Source of the DNA: Defluviicoccus sp.
Lineage (GTDB): Bacteria; Pseudomonadota; Alphaproteobacteria; MPNO01
Direction: 5' to 3'
Length of the DNA stretch: 37,235 nt
Assembly: GCA_028820505.1 (NCBI GenBank)
Contig: JAPPIT010000018.1
Coordinates: forward strand, 1-37,235
Every line of letters begins with the position of its first letter. The stretch's first letter is position 1. Shown here piece by piece: positions 1-7,576 of this stretch. The notes below the pieces were generated by a model. The model saw nothing but the letters and a program-made list of their open reading frames with translations. It had not been told where the DNA came from and did not search any database. A program made the translations under genes and the position numbers.

Positions 1-26
1 TGGTCGGCCTTCGCCGACCATGACGG
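1..26. repeat. Partial type-B palindromic repeat, cut by the window edge
   Basis: The first 26 bases are identical to 16282-16307, the right arm of the complete type-B repeat pair downstream of rpsD. The core GGTCGGC-CTTC-GCCGACC can fold on itself. The partner arm, if there is one, lies outside the window. Bases 27-72 hold nothing I recognise. Confidence 0.8.
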
Positions 27-72
27 TGAGGAGTCGGGGTAAAGGCGCTTCTATCCGAAACGGACAGGCTCT

Positions 73-92
73 AATGTTTCATGTGAAACATT
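73..92. promoter_or_regulatory. parS-like palindrome (candidate ParB-binding site)
   Basis: The 16-mer TGTTTCATGTGAAACA at 75-90 differs at one central base (C to T) from the widely conserved chromosomal parS consensus TGTTTCACGTGAAACA. The palindrome extends by AA/TT to 73-92. It sits immediately after the stop codon of the minus-strand gene at 93, in an otherwise GC-rich region. ParB/Spo0J proteins nucleate on such sites, usually near the replication origin. No parA, parB or gidAB gene is visible here, so the assignment rests on the motif alone. Confidence 0.5.
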
Positions 93-1454
93 CTATTCCG
101 CCGCTTCGAGCAGCGCGGGCCGGTAGAGATCCTCCATCTCGCGGCGGAGGCGGACGGCGGGGTCGCCGGAATCGGCCGCCACGTCGGACCATCGGACGAG
201 CCCGTCCTTCGCAACCGGATTCGCCAGCCGCACCCCGTGGGTCAGCCCCATAGGCAGGGCGCCTTCCGCCAGCGAGCGCGCCGCCGGCATCAGCCGGCCC
301 GAGACGGTGTAGCCGCCCTCGCCGTCCAGCGTCTCGCCCGCCCGGAGGTCCCGCTTGGCGACGGCGACGGCGTCGGCCCGCCAGCCGGTCGGCGCGCCGG
401 TCGGCTCGCCGCGCAGCGCGACGCTGGCGACGCTGACGCCGAGCTCCAGCCCGATCAGGTGCCAGCGCTTGTACATCGCCGCGTAGCGGCCGCTGTCGTC
501 GGTCCGCACCCCGTATTCCTCGAAGCAGCGGGCGACGTAGTCGCTGTCCGCCTCGAAGGCGACGAACACGCCGAAGCGGATGTCGTAGTCGAGCGGCGTG
601 CCGTCGCGGCCCAGCGACGACACCACCTCGACCTGCCCCTTGCGGTGCAGCGCCCCGCCTTCGGACTTCGGCCGGCAGACATACGGCAACGCATCGATGC
701 CGGCGGGCGGGTAGGCGAGCCCGTCCGGCGCGGCCGCGAGGCCGGTGGCGTTGGCGACCGCCGTGCTCTCGATCGCCGGCTTGCTGCCGTCGAGGAAGGA
801 GGTGAACATCTTCGGATTCAGCCCGCCGAGCGCGGCCTGTTCCGGGGTCAGCCCGTACCCGTCCCACACATTGTCCGGCGTGTAGAACCGGTACTCGGGC
901 AGCCACTTGTGGCCGCGCCCCGCCGCGGTCACCTCGAAACCGCAGGTCCGCGCCCAGTCGACCAGGTCGCAGATCAGCGCCGGCTGGTCGCCGTAGGCGA
1001 GCGAATAGACGATCCCGGCCTCCCGCGCCTTTCGCGCCAGCAGAGGCCCCGCCAGCGCGTCGGCCTCGACATTGACCATGACGATCGACTTGCCGGTCTC
1101 GCAGGCCAGCAGGACGTGGCGGATGCCCGACGGCGGATCTCCGGTCGAGTCGATTACGAGATCGATCGGCTCCTGGCGGAACGCCGCCTCGACGTCGTCG
1201 GTAATCCACGTGCCGCCGGAGCGGAGCGCGGCGGCGAGATCGGCCGCGCCGTGGCGCTCCGCCGGCCAGCCGATCCGCGCCAGGTTCGCGCGCGCGGCGG
1301 CGGGATCCAGGTCGGCGATGGCGGCGACGTGAACGCCCGGCGTCCGGATCGCCTGGGCGAGGAACATCGAGGCGAACTTGCCGCAGCCGAGAATTCCGAC
1401 GCGGACCGGGTCGTTCGCCGCCTCGCGTTCCCGCAGCAGGCGGTGAAGGTTCAC
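93..1454 (-). CDS. NAD(P)-binding oxidoreductase with C-terminal SAF domain (homoserine dehydrogenase / MocA-like)
   Basis: This is a 453-residue protein. A Rossmann dinucleotide-binding loop, GILGCGKF, lies at residues 20-27, followed by an acidic end of beta-2 (ADLD) and a homoserine-dehydrogenase-like middle part. A SAF domain (about 361-425), a fold that closes over sugar-acid or sialic-acid-type substrates, ends the protein. Proteins of this architecture are usually annotated only as SAF-domain or Gfo/Idh/MocA-like oxidoreductases, and the substrate is unknown. I chose the GTG at 1454 because it overlaps the stop of the upstream dioxygenase as GTGA and places the Rossmann loop close to the N-terminus. 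The open frame runs on to 1931, but that part is antisense-type shadow over the dioxygenase gene. The four-base overlap argues for translational coupling and a shared pathway with the upstream gene. Confidence 0.8.
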   Translation of the reverse strand: MNLHRLLREREAANDPVRVGILGCGKFASMFLAQAIRTPGVHVAAIADLDPAAARANLARIGWPAERHGAADLAAALRSGGTWITDDVEAAFRQEPIDLVIDSTGDPPSGIRHVLLACETGKSIVMVNVEADALAGPLLARKAREAGIVYSLAYGDQPALICDLVDWARTCGFEVTAAGRGHKWLPEYRFYTPDNVWDGYGLTPEQAALGGLNPKMFTSFLDGSKPAIESTAVANATGLAAAPDGLAYPPAGIDALPYVCRPKSEGGALHRKGQVEVVSSLGRDGTPLDYDIRFGVFVAFEADSDYVARCFEEYGVRTDDSGRYAAMYKRWHLIGLELGVSVASVALRGEPTGAPTGWRADAVAVAKRDLRAGETLDGEGGYTVSGRLMPAARSLAEGALPMGLTHGVRLANPVAKDGLVRWSDVAADSGDPAVRLRREMEDLYRPALLEAAE

Positions 1455-2254
1455 GCCGCCCTTTCCGCCGGGCCCGGCATCGGCGCCGTCAGGCAGTCGT
1501 CCGGCAGCGGCTCGATGGGGGCGAAGTCGCGATGGGCGATCCATTCCGGCCGCTTGAAGCGCCGGATGTGGTTCTCGACATGGCACAGCGACAGATAGAC
1601 GATGGTCCGGCCCCACGGCGACAGGTTGGGCGAGGACGCGTGGACGATGTTGCCGTGGAACATCAGCACGCTGCCGGCCTCGCCCTTGGCCGAGAAGATG
1701 CCGCCCCGCTCGGCGAGTTCGGTGACGGTCGCCTTGTCGAGCGTCCACAGCGGATAGCTGGTCGTCTCCAGGTCGTGCCCCGCCTCGTAGACGCCGCCCC
1801 GGTGCGAGCCCGGGATGATCCAGAGCGGCCCGTTGAACTCGGTCACGTCGTCGACGAACAGCGCGATGTTCATCGCGCGCGCTTCCGGCATCAAATCGTC
1901 GCGCGACCAGGTGCCGTAGTCCTGGTGCCACTGCCAGACGTCGCCGTCGAAGGCGACCTTGGCGTTCACCTTGTACTGGTGCATGTAGACCGGCCCGTCG
2001 AGCAGCTGCATGACCGGCCCGATCAGCCGCGGATGGCGGCCGAGCCGGCGGAACGCCTCGTGGTAGCGATGCGCCGCGAAGGCGGTGCGCGGGGAGACGC
2101 CGTCCTTCTCGCGGACGACCTCCTCGCGGTCCATGGCGTAGACCTCGCCCGCCCCCTTCCTGAGGACCGCGGCCTCCTCGGCGGAGAACAGCCCGGGCAG
2201 CATGAGATAGCCGGTCTCGTGGAACCGGTCGATCCGGTCGCGGGTGAGCTTCAT
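1451..2254 (-). CDS. Phytanoyl-CoA dioxygenase (PhyH) family, EctD-like Fe(II)/2-oxoglutarate dioxygenase
   Basis: A 267-residue Fe(II)- and 2-oxoglutarate-dependent hydroxylase. The iron facial triad is visible as H110-x-D112 (in WQWHQDYGTW) and distal H205 (in NIVHASSPN). R216 (PWGRT) is the likely 2-oxoglutarate carboxylate ligand. The stretch from the HxD motif to the PGSH motif (148-151) and the late H-x-S-x-x-N-x-S-P-x-x-R pattern resemble ectoine hydroxylase and its close PhyH relatives. No ectoine biosynthesis genes are present, so hydroxylation of another small polar molecule is just as likely. It is the first gene of a two-gene unit; its TGA overlaps the GTG of the SAF-domain oxidoreductase. 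Hydroxylation followed by NAD(P)-dependent oxidation is a plausible sequence of steps, but that is inference. Confidence 0.88.
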   Translation of the reverse strand: MKLTRDRIDRFHETGYLMLPGLFSAEEAAVLRKGAGEVYAMDREEVVREKDGVSPRTAFAAHRYHEAFRRLGRHPRLIGPVMQLLDGPVYMHQYKVNAKVAFDGDVWQWHQDYGTWSRDDLMPEARAMNIALFVDDVTEFNGPLWIIPGSHRGGVYEAGHDLETTSYPLWTLDKATVTELAERGGIFSAKGEAGSVLMFHGNIVHASSPNLSPWGRTIVYLSLCHVENHIRRFKRPEWIAHRDFAPIEPLPDDCLTAPMPGPAERAA

Positions 2255-2416
2255 GGCCGTGCGCCTTGCCTGTGGGGACGCGATGGGAAAAGGCTAACCG
2301 GAGCCGGTGCGGCGATCAACGCTCGGGGCTGGGGAGACCCCTTCCCGTCATATCGGCAGGAGGCCGATCTCTCCGCCAGAACCTTTCCCCGACGTCGCCC
2401 GGCTTTCCCCGGATCG

Positions 2417-2460
2417 GTGTCCGGGACAAGCCTGGACCCCGGATCAAGTCCGGGGTGACA
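2417..2460. repeat. Type-D palindromic repeat (GLDPGS-type)
   Basis: An intergenic element with an internal hairpin ACCCCGGA-TCAAG-TCCGGGGT at 2436-2456. It belongs to the common alphaproteobacterial intergenic repeats whose spurious translation reads HPGLDPGS. This is the only copy in the window. It lies in the 403-base gene-free stretch 2255-2657, together with the type-A pair at 2518-2629. I see no gene in that stretch. Confidence 0.7.
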
Positions 2461-2517
2461 ACCGGGGGAAAGGACGGCGGGCCGCGCCCGCGTCTCCCCC
2501 GCCGCCGTCCCCCCCAC

Positions 2518-2629
2518 CGTCATGCCCGGACTTGTTCCGGGCATCCACGTCTTGCGGCATCGCGGTATAAGCGGGCGCGGGCGAGGCGGCGGAGGGACGT
2601 GGATGCCCGGAACAAGTCCGGGCATGACG
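2518..2629. repeat. Type-A paired palindromic repeat, complete copy
   Basis: Two perfectly complementary 33-base arms (2518-2550 and 2597-2629) flank a 46-base loop. Each arm is also a hairpin by itself (TGCCCGGA-acttgt-TCCGGGCA). The right arm plus 20 bases of loop (2577-2629) recurs exactly, in reverse orientation, at 37183-37235. Loop sequence near the left arm (GCGATGCCGCAAG on one strand) also recurs in the copy at 6515-6626. The unit that spreads or is conserved is therefore the whole element, not just the hairpin. It sits between the 3' end of the TPP enzyme gene and the start of the PhyH gene. Confidence 0.9.
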
Positions 2630-2657
2630 AAAAAAGGGGTGGCAGGAACCCCTCCCC

Positions 2658-4415
2658 TCAGTCCTCGCCCTGGAGGCGCTTGAGCCAGATCGAGACCAGC
2701 GCCGGTTTGCCGGCCCGCACCTGGGCCAGGCCGCGGGCGAGGGCGGCGTCGAGCTCGGCCGGGTCGCGGACGGTCTCGCCGTGGGCGCCGGCGGCCTCGG
2801 CCTCGCGGGCGAAGTCGATCGGCGGATCGAACCAGCCGCCCTTGAACCCGTCCTTCGCGGCGTAGCTCCCGGCGCCGTAATTGTTGACGATGCGCTCGGT
2901 GCCCGTCGTGTAGCTGCGGTTGGTATAGACGATCTGGAGGAACGGCGCGTCGTGGTGGGCGGCCGACCACAGCGCCGGGGCCGGCGTCCCGAACATGTAG
3001 AAGCCGTCGCCGCTGACCGCGATCACGTCGCGCTCGGGCGCGGCGAGCTTGGCGCCGAGCGCGGCCCCGGTGGCCCAGCCGCCGCTGGAACCCGGGTTGG
3101 CGAAATAGGAGCCGGGCGCGCTGCGGTCGAGATAGTCCCTGAGCCGGTTGGGCGGCAGGGTCTCGTCGAACACGATGCAGTCGTCGTCGAGCATCGCGCC
3201 GATGCGGTAGCCCGCCCAGTAGCGGTCGATGGGGACGGTCGAAGCGTGCGCCTTCGCGGCCTCCTCCGCCGCGCCGATCCACGCCCGCGATCCGGCGGCG
3301 AGGCGTTCCTTCCGCGCCGCGATCCGCTCCCGGTCGGCGTCGGTCAGCCGGTCCCGCGCGGCCTCGGCGATGGCACCGATCGTCGCGAGCGGGTCGGCGG
3401 CGAGGCGCAGATCGGCGGTGAACTCGAAGGTCGGGATCCGGCTCTCGATCGGATCGAGCCCGACCGAGACGACGAACGCGTCCGCCCCCGGCGAATTGCG
3501 GCCGGGCACCCAGGGGACGACCGCCTCGAGCGCCAGCACGACGTCGGCGTCCTTCAGGGTGTCCTGGGTCTGGAAGGCGGGGTGGCGGAAGGGGAAGCTC
3601 ATGTAGCTGCGCTGGACCGAGTCGACGACGGCGAGGCCGAGCGTCTCGCAGAGATCGACCAGCGCCGGCACCGTGGCCGGGTCGCGCCCCGAGGCGGAGA
3701 CCACGACGACCGGATGGGCGGCTTCGATCAGCCTGCGCGCGACCTCGTCCGCGTCCTGGGCGGACGGCGCGGCGGGGCGCGGGATGCCGAGCCGGTCGGC
3801 GCTCGGGAAGCTGGCGCCGTCGACCGGGAGCAGGGTGAGCTCCTTGGGGAAGCTCAGATAGACCGGGCCGCAGGGCTCGCTCCGCGTCACCTGCACCGCG
3901 CGGCTGGCGATGGTGCCGGGATTATCCTGCCAGGTCAGCCGGTGGTCCCACTTGACGTAGTTGCGGACGATCCCGTTCTGGTCGAAGGTCTCCTGCATCC
4001 AGAGATGCCCGCCCTCGTCGCGCCCGCCCTTGAGCGTCCCGGCGTAAGCTGTCGGCGGGAAGCCCGCGGTGATGACCACGGGGAGGCGGCTCCGCGCCGC
4101 GGTATGGACGGCGCCGCCGTAATGCATCGTGCCGCAGTCGACATGGGCCGCGGTCACCGCCGGCCGGCCGCTCACCGCGGCGAAGCCGAGCGCGGCGTTG
4201 AGGCTCGCATGCTCGTGCGGCACGGTGATCAGCCGGATCGGGTTGTTCTGCCCCCTCGCGCGCGCCTTGGCGGTGGCCTCCTGGAAGAAGCCGATCTCCG
4301 ATCCCGAGGTGAAGAACAAATGGTCCACCCCGCTCGCGGCGAACCCCGCGACCAGCGCGTCGCCCACGTCTTCCGCCGGCGCCTCGGTCCAGCCCGCCAT
4401 CCGTCCGTCGTCCAT
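2658..4415 (-). CDS. Thiamine-diphosphate-dependent enzyme, acetolactate synthase / benzoylformate decarboxylase-like
   Basis: A 585-residue TPP enzyme with the three usual domains. The N-terminal PYR domain carries the conserved glutamate E68 (VPHEHASLNAALGFA) that activates the cofactor. A middle domain (about 200-340) follows. The C-terminal PP domain has the GDG...N cofactor and Mg motif (VSGDGFYMFG ... YTNRSY). The substrate cannot be read from the sequence; an acetolactate synthase proper would normally lie next to ilvH, which is absent. The ATG at 4415 is preferred over an upstream ATG at 4451 because GGAGAGG lies seven bases ahead of it. It is divergent from the duplicated small protein at 4512, with 96 bases between the start codons, so the two may share a control region. 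It could be a decarboxylase or carboligase for a 2-oxo acid. Confidence 0.85.
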   Translation of the reverse strand: MDDGRMAGWTEAPAEDVGDALVAGFAASGVDHLFFTSGSEIGFFQEATAKARARGQNNPIRLITVPHEHASLNAALGFAAVSGRPAVTAAHVDCGTMHYGGAVHTAARSRLPVVITAGFPPTAYAGTLKGGRDEGGHLWMQETFDQNGIVRNYVKWDHRLTWQDNPGTIASRAVQVTRSEPCGPVYLSFPKELTLLPVDGASFPSADRLGIPRPAAPSAQDADEVARRLIEAAHPVVVVSASGRDPATVPALVDLCETLGLAVVDSVQRSYMSFPFRHPAFQTQDTLKDADVVLALEAVVPWVPGRNSPGADAFVVSVGLDPIESRIPTFEFTADLRLAADPLATIGAIAEAARDRLTDADRERIAARKERLAAGSRAWIGAAEEAAKAHASTVPIDRYWAGYRIGAMLDDDCIVFDETLPPNRLRDYLDRSAPGSYFANPGSSGGWATGAALGAKLAAPERDVIAVSGDGFYMFGTPAPALWSAAHHDAPFLQIVYTNRSYTTGTERIVNNYGAGSYAAKDGFKGGWFDPPIDFAREAEAAGAHGETVRDPAELDAALARGLAQVRAGKPALVSIWLKRLQGED

Positions 4416-4511
4416 CGCCCCTCTCCGATCCGGTTCCGCCCGGCGCATCATGCCGCACTCGCCGCCCGCGGCGAAAGGGCGTTACGATGGCGGCGAAGGG
4501 GAGGACCGACC

Positions 4512-5108
4512 ATGCTGTTCCTCGTCACCTCGAAGGAGCCGCGCCCGCACGGGCCGTGGCACACGCCGGCGCGCCACGCGGGCTGCCTCGCCCACTGGGT
4601 CGGCGTCCACATGGAGGGGGTGTGCACGATCCACCCGATCATGTTCGTGCGCGGCTACGCGATCTATGTCGAGACCGACTCGGGGCGCCGGCTCCGCGAG
4701 ATCCTCGAAGGCAACCCGATGTGGCCCGACGAGACCTACCGGATCTACGTGCTGGAGGAGAACGGCCCCGTGAAGAACGAACCCGTGCCCGAAGGCAAGC
4801 AGCGCTTCCTGATCCTCGCGCGCCCCGCCAAGCCGCTGCCGCCCGATCTCGATTATGCCGGCACCGACGCGATGCTGGAGAAGATCGCGGAGGAGCACGG
4901 CGCGACGGTCCACCGCCTGGTCGAGGACGTCGCGGGCTATGCCATCCTGGTCGACGTCGACAGCAACGACCGGATCCGCTCGCTGCTGGAGCCGCTGCCG
5001 ATCACGACCTACGTCAACTACGAGATCCTGCCGCTCGGCACCATGGGCGGGCACGAGCGGCACCTCCGCGCGCTGGGGCACGACATCGACTTCGGCAAGG
5101 GCGGGTAG
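4512..5108 (+). CDS. Uncharacterised protein with two ferredoxin-like repeat halves
   Basis: A 198-residue protein I cannot assign to a characterised family. It contains an internal duplication: residues 49-82 (start YAIYVETDSGRRLREILE) and 143-175 (start YAILVDVDSNDRIRSLLE) share a strand - Asp-Ser - helix - strand layout. That is typical of dimeric alpha/beta-barrel folds of the muconolactone isomerase or YciI type, so one chain may make a pseudo-dimer. The N-terminus (residues 10-42) is rich in His, Trp and Cys. The start at 4512 has GGGGAGG eight bases upstream. It is transcribed divergently from the TPP enzyme, which suggests it acts on the same metabolite, perhaps as an isomerase or small-molecule binder. 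That functional link is inference. Confidence 0.75.
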   Translation: MLFLVTSKEPRPHGPWHTPARHAGCLAHWVGVHMEGVCTIHPIMFVRGYAIYVETDSGRRLREILEGNPMWPDETYRIYVLEENGPVKNEPVPEGKQRFLILARPAKPLPPDLDYAGTDAMLEKIAEEHGATVHRLVEDVAGYAILVDVDSNDRIRSLLEPLPITTYVNYEILPLGTMGGHERHLRALGHDIDFGKGG

Positions 5109-5174
5109 CGTATCGCGGGGACCGGCGGCGCGGCGCGGGACGATTCAGCGTCCCCTGGCAACAACGCCCCACCG

Positions 5175-5249
5175 CGTCATGGCCGGACTTGTTCCGGCCA
5201 TCCACGAACCCCGCGGAGGGGGATGCCCGGAACAAGTCCGGGCATGACG
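5175..5249. repeat. Type-A repeat pair with compensated arms
   Basis: The left unit (5175-5206) and the right unit (5221-5249) are separated by 14 bases. The left unit has the hairpin GGCCGGA...TCCGGCC and the right unit has GCCCGGA...TCCGGGC. Within the left unit both sides of the stem changed together, so the small hairpin is kept while pairing between the two units is weakened. It lies between the convergent 3' ends of the duplicated protein gene and the cupin gene, where it may also act in transcript ending; no T-run follows. Confidence 0.85.
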
Positions 5250-5272
5250 AATTGGGGGCAGCAGCAGCCCGC

Positions 5273-5686
5273 TCAGGCGGCGGCGGCTTCCAGCTCGGCG
5301 GCGGTCAGCTCGCGGGTGCCGTACTCGGCCGGCGAGGTGATCTCCAGCATCTCGAGGTCGTCGGACCACTCGATCACCGAGTGCTTGATCTCGGGCGGCA
5401 GCATGTGGACCGAGCCCGCCTTGAGCGTCTCCTCGCCGTGCCCCTCGTACCAGAACGTCACCCAGCCGCTGACCACGTAGACGATCAGGAAATCGATGTC
5501 GGTGTGGATGTGCGCCTCGATCGGCGGCGGGCCGTCGCCGCCCCGGATCAGGTGCGCGCCGTACTTGCCGCCGGTCGCCTCCTCGACGCCGAAATGGCGG
5601 TAGACGAACTGGTCGCGGATACCCTCCTTGCCGTAGACCGCGCCGTCGGCGTGGTCGATCACCAGCTTCTGCTTGAACTCCGACAT
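5273..5686 (-). CDS. Small single-domain cupin protein
   Basis: A 137-residue cupin. The first cupin motif is visible as H59-x-H61 (EAHIHTD) and is followed by D65, where most cupins have the metal-binding glutamate. The conserved glycine (VVSG) ends that motif. The second motif supplies H102 (LPPEIKHSV). A metal site of three histidines plus an aspartate is possible. The function could be an isomerase, dioxygenase or sensor domain; the sequence does not say. The stop is at 5273 and the ATG at 5686, after GGAGGG. It is a monocistronic-looking gene between repeats, with no clear partner. Confidence 0.8.
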   Translation of the reverse strand: MSEFKQKLVIDHADGAVYGKEGIRDQFVYRHFGVEEATGGKYGAHLIRGGDGPPPIEAHIHTDIDFLIVYVVSGWVTFWYEGHGEETLKAGSVHMLPPEIKHSVIEWSDDLEMLEITSPAEYGTRELTAAELEAAAA

Positions 5687-5790
5687 CGGACCCTCCGTTC
5701 GGTCTGGACGATGGGAGAGCTTAGCGCAATTCGGGGGTGGGGGAAGGAAATGGTGGCGCGGCCGGAATTAGGTCCCGACGCCTTCGGCCC

Positions 5791-5830
5791 CTACCCGTCA
5801 CGGTCGGCGGAGGCCGACTGTGACGGGTAG
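5791..5830. repeat. Type-B-like long hairpin
   Basis: An inverted repeat with 18-base arms, one mismatch and a four-base loop (GGAG). The core CGGTCGGC...GCCGACTG and the outer GTCA/TGAC match the type-B repeat family. It lies in the 284-base gap between the DUF1857 gene and the cupin gene and could end transcription of the former. No T-run follows on the minus strand, so an intrinsic terminator is not well supported. Nothing else in 5687-5970 is recognisable. Confidence 0.7.
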
Positions 5831-5970
5831 GCGAACGGGAGAAGGGAACGCCCGTTCACTTCGCATCGCCATCGGCGAACGGAACCGCCCTGTCGGAAAG
5901 CCGCACGCCGGGAGGATCGAAGTTGGCGCCGCGCGGGCCGCCAGGGCCGGGTAGGACGCCGCTCTACCCC

Positions 5971-6441
5971 CTAAATCACCCCCGCCTTCACCCGCTTCCT
6001 GATCTCGTCCACCGTCGCCTGCACCGCGATCAGGTACCCCTTCGCCATGCCCTCGGCGAATTCGCGTTCCTCCGCGCTGCCGTGCGCCATGCCCTCGCGC
6101 TCCAGCGTGAACGCGAACCGCAAATGCAGCCCGCCCGCCTCGTCCTCCAGGATTTCGTTGACGATGGTGCCCATCTCGATGCCGGCGGTGCGGATGAACT
6201 CGACCTTTTCCTCGGGGTGGAAGAGGATCTTCTCGGTCATCGCCTCGCCGTTGAAGACGATGTCGCGGAAGAGGCCGTTCTCGAACCGGCCGGTCACGTG
6301 GCAGTAGCTCATCGCCGGGACGAACGGCACCGCGTCCTCCGCCTTGAGCACCAGCCCGAGCCAGACATGGCGCCGCGCGAGCGCGGGCTCCCCCGGCGCG
6401 AGGCCGGCGTTGATCGGAACGCTGCGTTCGACCGAGAACAT
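5971..6441 (-). CDS. DUF1857 / SRPBCC-like protein
   Basis: A 156-residue protein matching my memory of the DUF1857 family. These are START/SRPBCC-fold proteins, related to fungal AtaL, with a hydrophobic cavity. Features seen are an N-terminal strand (MFSVERSVPIN), a tryptophan-containing helix with alternating charged residues (HVWLGLVLKAEDAVPFVP), several antiparallel strands, and a long C-terminal amphipathic helix (about 123-153). No catalytic residues can be named. The gene stands alone between repeats. Assignment to the fold is reasonably firm; the ligand is unknown. Confidence 0.72.
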   Translation of the reverse strand: MFSVERSVPINAGLAPGEPALARRHVWLGLVLKAEDAVPFVPAMSYCHVTGRFENGLFRDIVFNGEAMTEKILFHPEEKVEFIRTAGIEMGTIVNEILEDEAGGLHLRFAFTLEREGMAHGSAEEREFAEGMAKGYLIAVQATVDEIRKRVKAGVI

Positions 6442-6514
6442 GGCGGTCTCCCCGAGTTTGCGGCGGAGCGATCATCGCACCCGTGGCGCCGCCTTGCCAG
6501 CGCCCTCCCCACAT

Positions 6515-6626
6515 CGTCATGCCCGGACTTGTTCCGGGCATCTACGTTGGTCCGCCGGTTCGCCAGGCCCCGCCTGTCGCGCGATGCCGCAAGGCGTGGA
6601 TGCCCGGAACAAGTCCGGGCATGACG
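6515..6626. repeat. Type-A paired palindromic repeat
   Basis: Left arm 6515-6547 and right arm 6595-6626, with a 47-base loop. The arms differ by one or two bases near their inner ends. The loop keeps GCGATGCCGCAAG next to the right arm, the same segment found on the opposite strand of the copy at 2518-2629, so the two copies are inverted with respect to each other. It lies between the divergent DUF1857 and CitE-like genes. Confidence 0.88.
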
Positions 6627-6721
6627 GTGTGGGGGCTGTGACCAAGGGGGAGGCCCGCCCGCCTGCTTGCCAGCGCCGGGGCCGGGTGCGATCTTGCCGG
6701 CGCGTTCGAGAGGAGCCGGAT

Positions 6722-7576
6722 TTGAGCGACATCGCGACGCGGCCCCGCCGCAGCCTCCTGTTCGTGCCGGGGCTCCGGCCCGACCGGTTCGGGAAGGCGC
6801 TGGGCTCGGGCGCCGACATCGTCTGCGTCGACATCGAGGACGCCGTCGCGATGCCGCGCAAGGAGGAGGCGCGCGCGCTGTCGCTGCCCCTGTTCGCGGA
6901 GGATTACGGCGGCGGCGTCGAGCGCATGCTTCGGGTCAACCCGCTGTCCACCGAGGAAGGGCTCAGGGACGTGCTCGCGCTCAAGGCGTGCGGGACGCCG
7001 CCGCCCGCGCTGATGCTCGCCAAGGTGGGCTCGGCCGAGGAGATCGCGCTCTACGACGCGCTCTTGGACGGGCGCTGCGCCGGCATCCGCTACCACGTGA
7101 TCGTCGAATCCGCCGACGGGCTCGCCGACGTGCAGGCGATCGCCCGCGCCTCGGACCGCATCGACTCGCTCTTGTTCGGCGCGGTCGACATGTCGGCCGA
7201 CCTCCGCGCCGAGCAATCGTGGGAAGCGATGCTGTATGCGCGCTCGGCCGTGGTCCATGCCGCGGCGCGCAACGGACTCGACCTCCTGGACGTGCCCTGG
7301 CTCAACCTCGCCGATCCCGACGGGCTGGCGACCGAGGCGCGCGCCGCCGCCGCGCTCGGCTTCACCGGCAAGGCGGCGATCCACCCGGACCAGATCCCGG
7401 TCATCAACGGCATCTTCTCCCCCTCGCCGGACGAGATCGAACGCGCGCGTCGGATCGTCGCCGCGTTCCGCGAGAACGACACCGGGCTGCTGGTGGTCGA
7501 CGGCGAGCTGATCGAGCGCCCGGTGCTGAGGACCATGCAGCGGACGCTCGCGATCGCCGACCGGCTCGCGACATGA
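6722..7576 (+). CDS. HpcH/HpaI aldolase / citrate lyase beta subunit (CitE)-like protein
   Basis: A 284-residue TIM-barrel acyl-CoA lyase-like protein. Family features are an early arginine in RRSLLFVPG, the metal-binding acidic pair in VCVDIEDAV (about 34-42), the arginine in MLRVNP, the KVGSAEE strand, and the late LLFGAVDMSADL with conserved aspartate. The C-terminal GFTGKAAIHPDQI is typical of CitE-like proteins and of malyl-CoA or citramalyl-CoA lyases. Without citD or citF beside it, a stand-alone acyl-CoA lyase or thioesterase role is likelier than citrate lyase. The TTG at 6722 is chosen because AGGAG lies six bases upstream and translation begins at the usual family N-terminus. The open frame extends further upstream through the repeat. 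It overlaps the next gene by four bases (ATGA). Confidence 0.85.
   Translation: MSDIATRPRRSLLFVPGLRPDRFGKALGSGADIVCVDIEDAVAMPRKEEARALSLPLFAEDYGGGVERMLRVNPLSTEEGLRDVLALKACGTPPPALMLAKVGSAEEIALYDALLDGRCAGIRYHVIVESADGLADVQAIARASDRIDSLLFGAVDMSADLRAEQSWEAMLYARSAVVHAAARNGLDLLDVPWLNLADPDGLATEARAAAALGFTGKAAIHPDQIPVINGIFSPSPDEIERARRIVAAFRENDTGLLVVDGELIERPVLRTMQRTLAIADRLAT

Noticed and set aside
93-1931. A single 612-residue protein on the minus strand
   Set aside because: The part beyond 1454 lies over the PhyH gene in another frame and has no family similarity; the Rossmann domain begins shortly after the GTG at 1454.
1451-2254. True ectoine hydroxylase (ectD)
   Set aside because: The motifs are similar, but no ectABC genes are near and several EctD-specific stretches differ; only the PhyH family level is supported.
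2518-2629. CRISPR array or toxin-antitoxin hairpins in the repeat regions
   Set aside because: The repeats are inverted pairs scattered between genes, not regularly spaced direct repeats, and no cas or toxin genes are present.
6442-6721. Functional RNA gene between DUF1857 and the CitE-like gene
   Set aside because: The stretch is explained by the type-A repeat pair; no tRNA cloverleaf or other known RNA fold was recognised.
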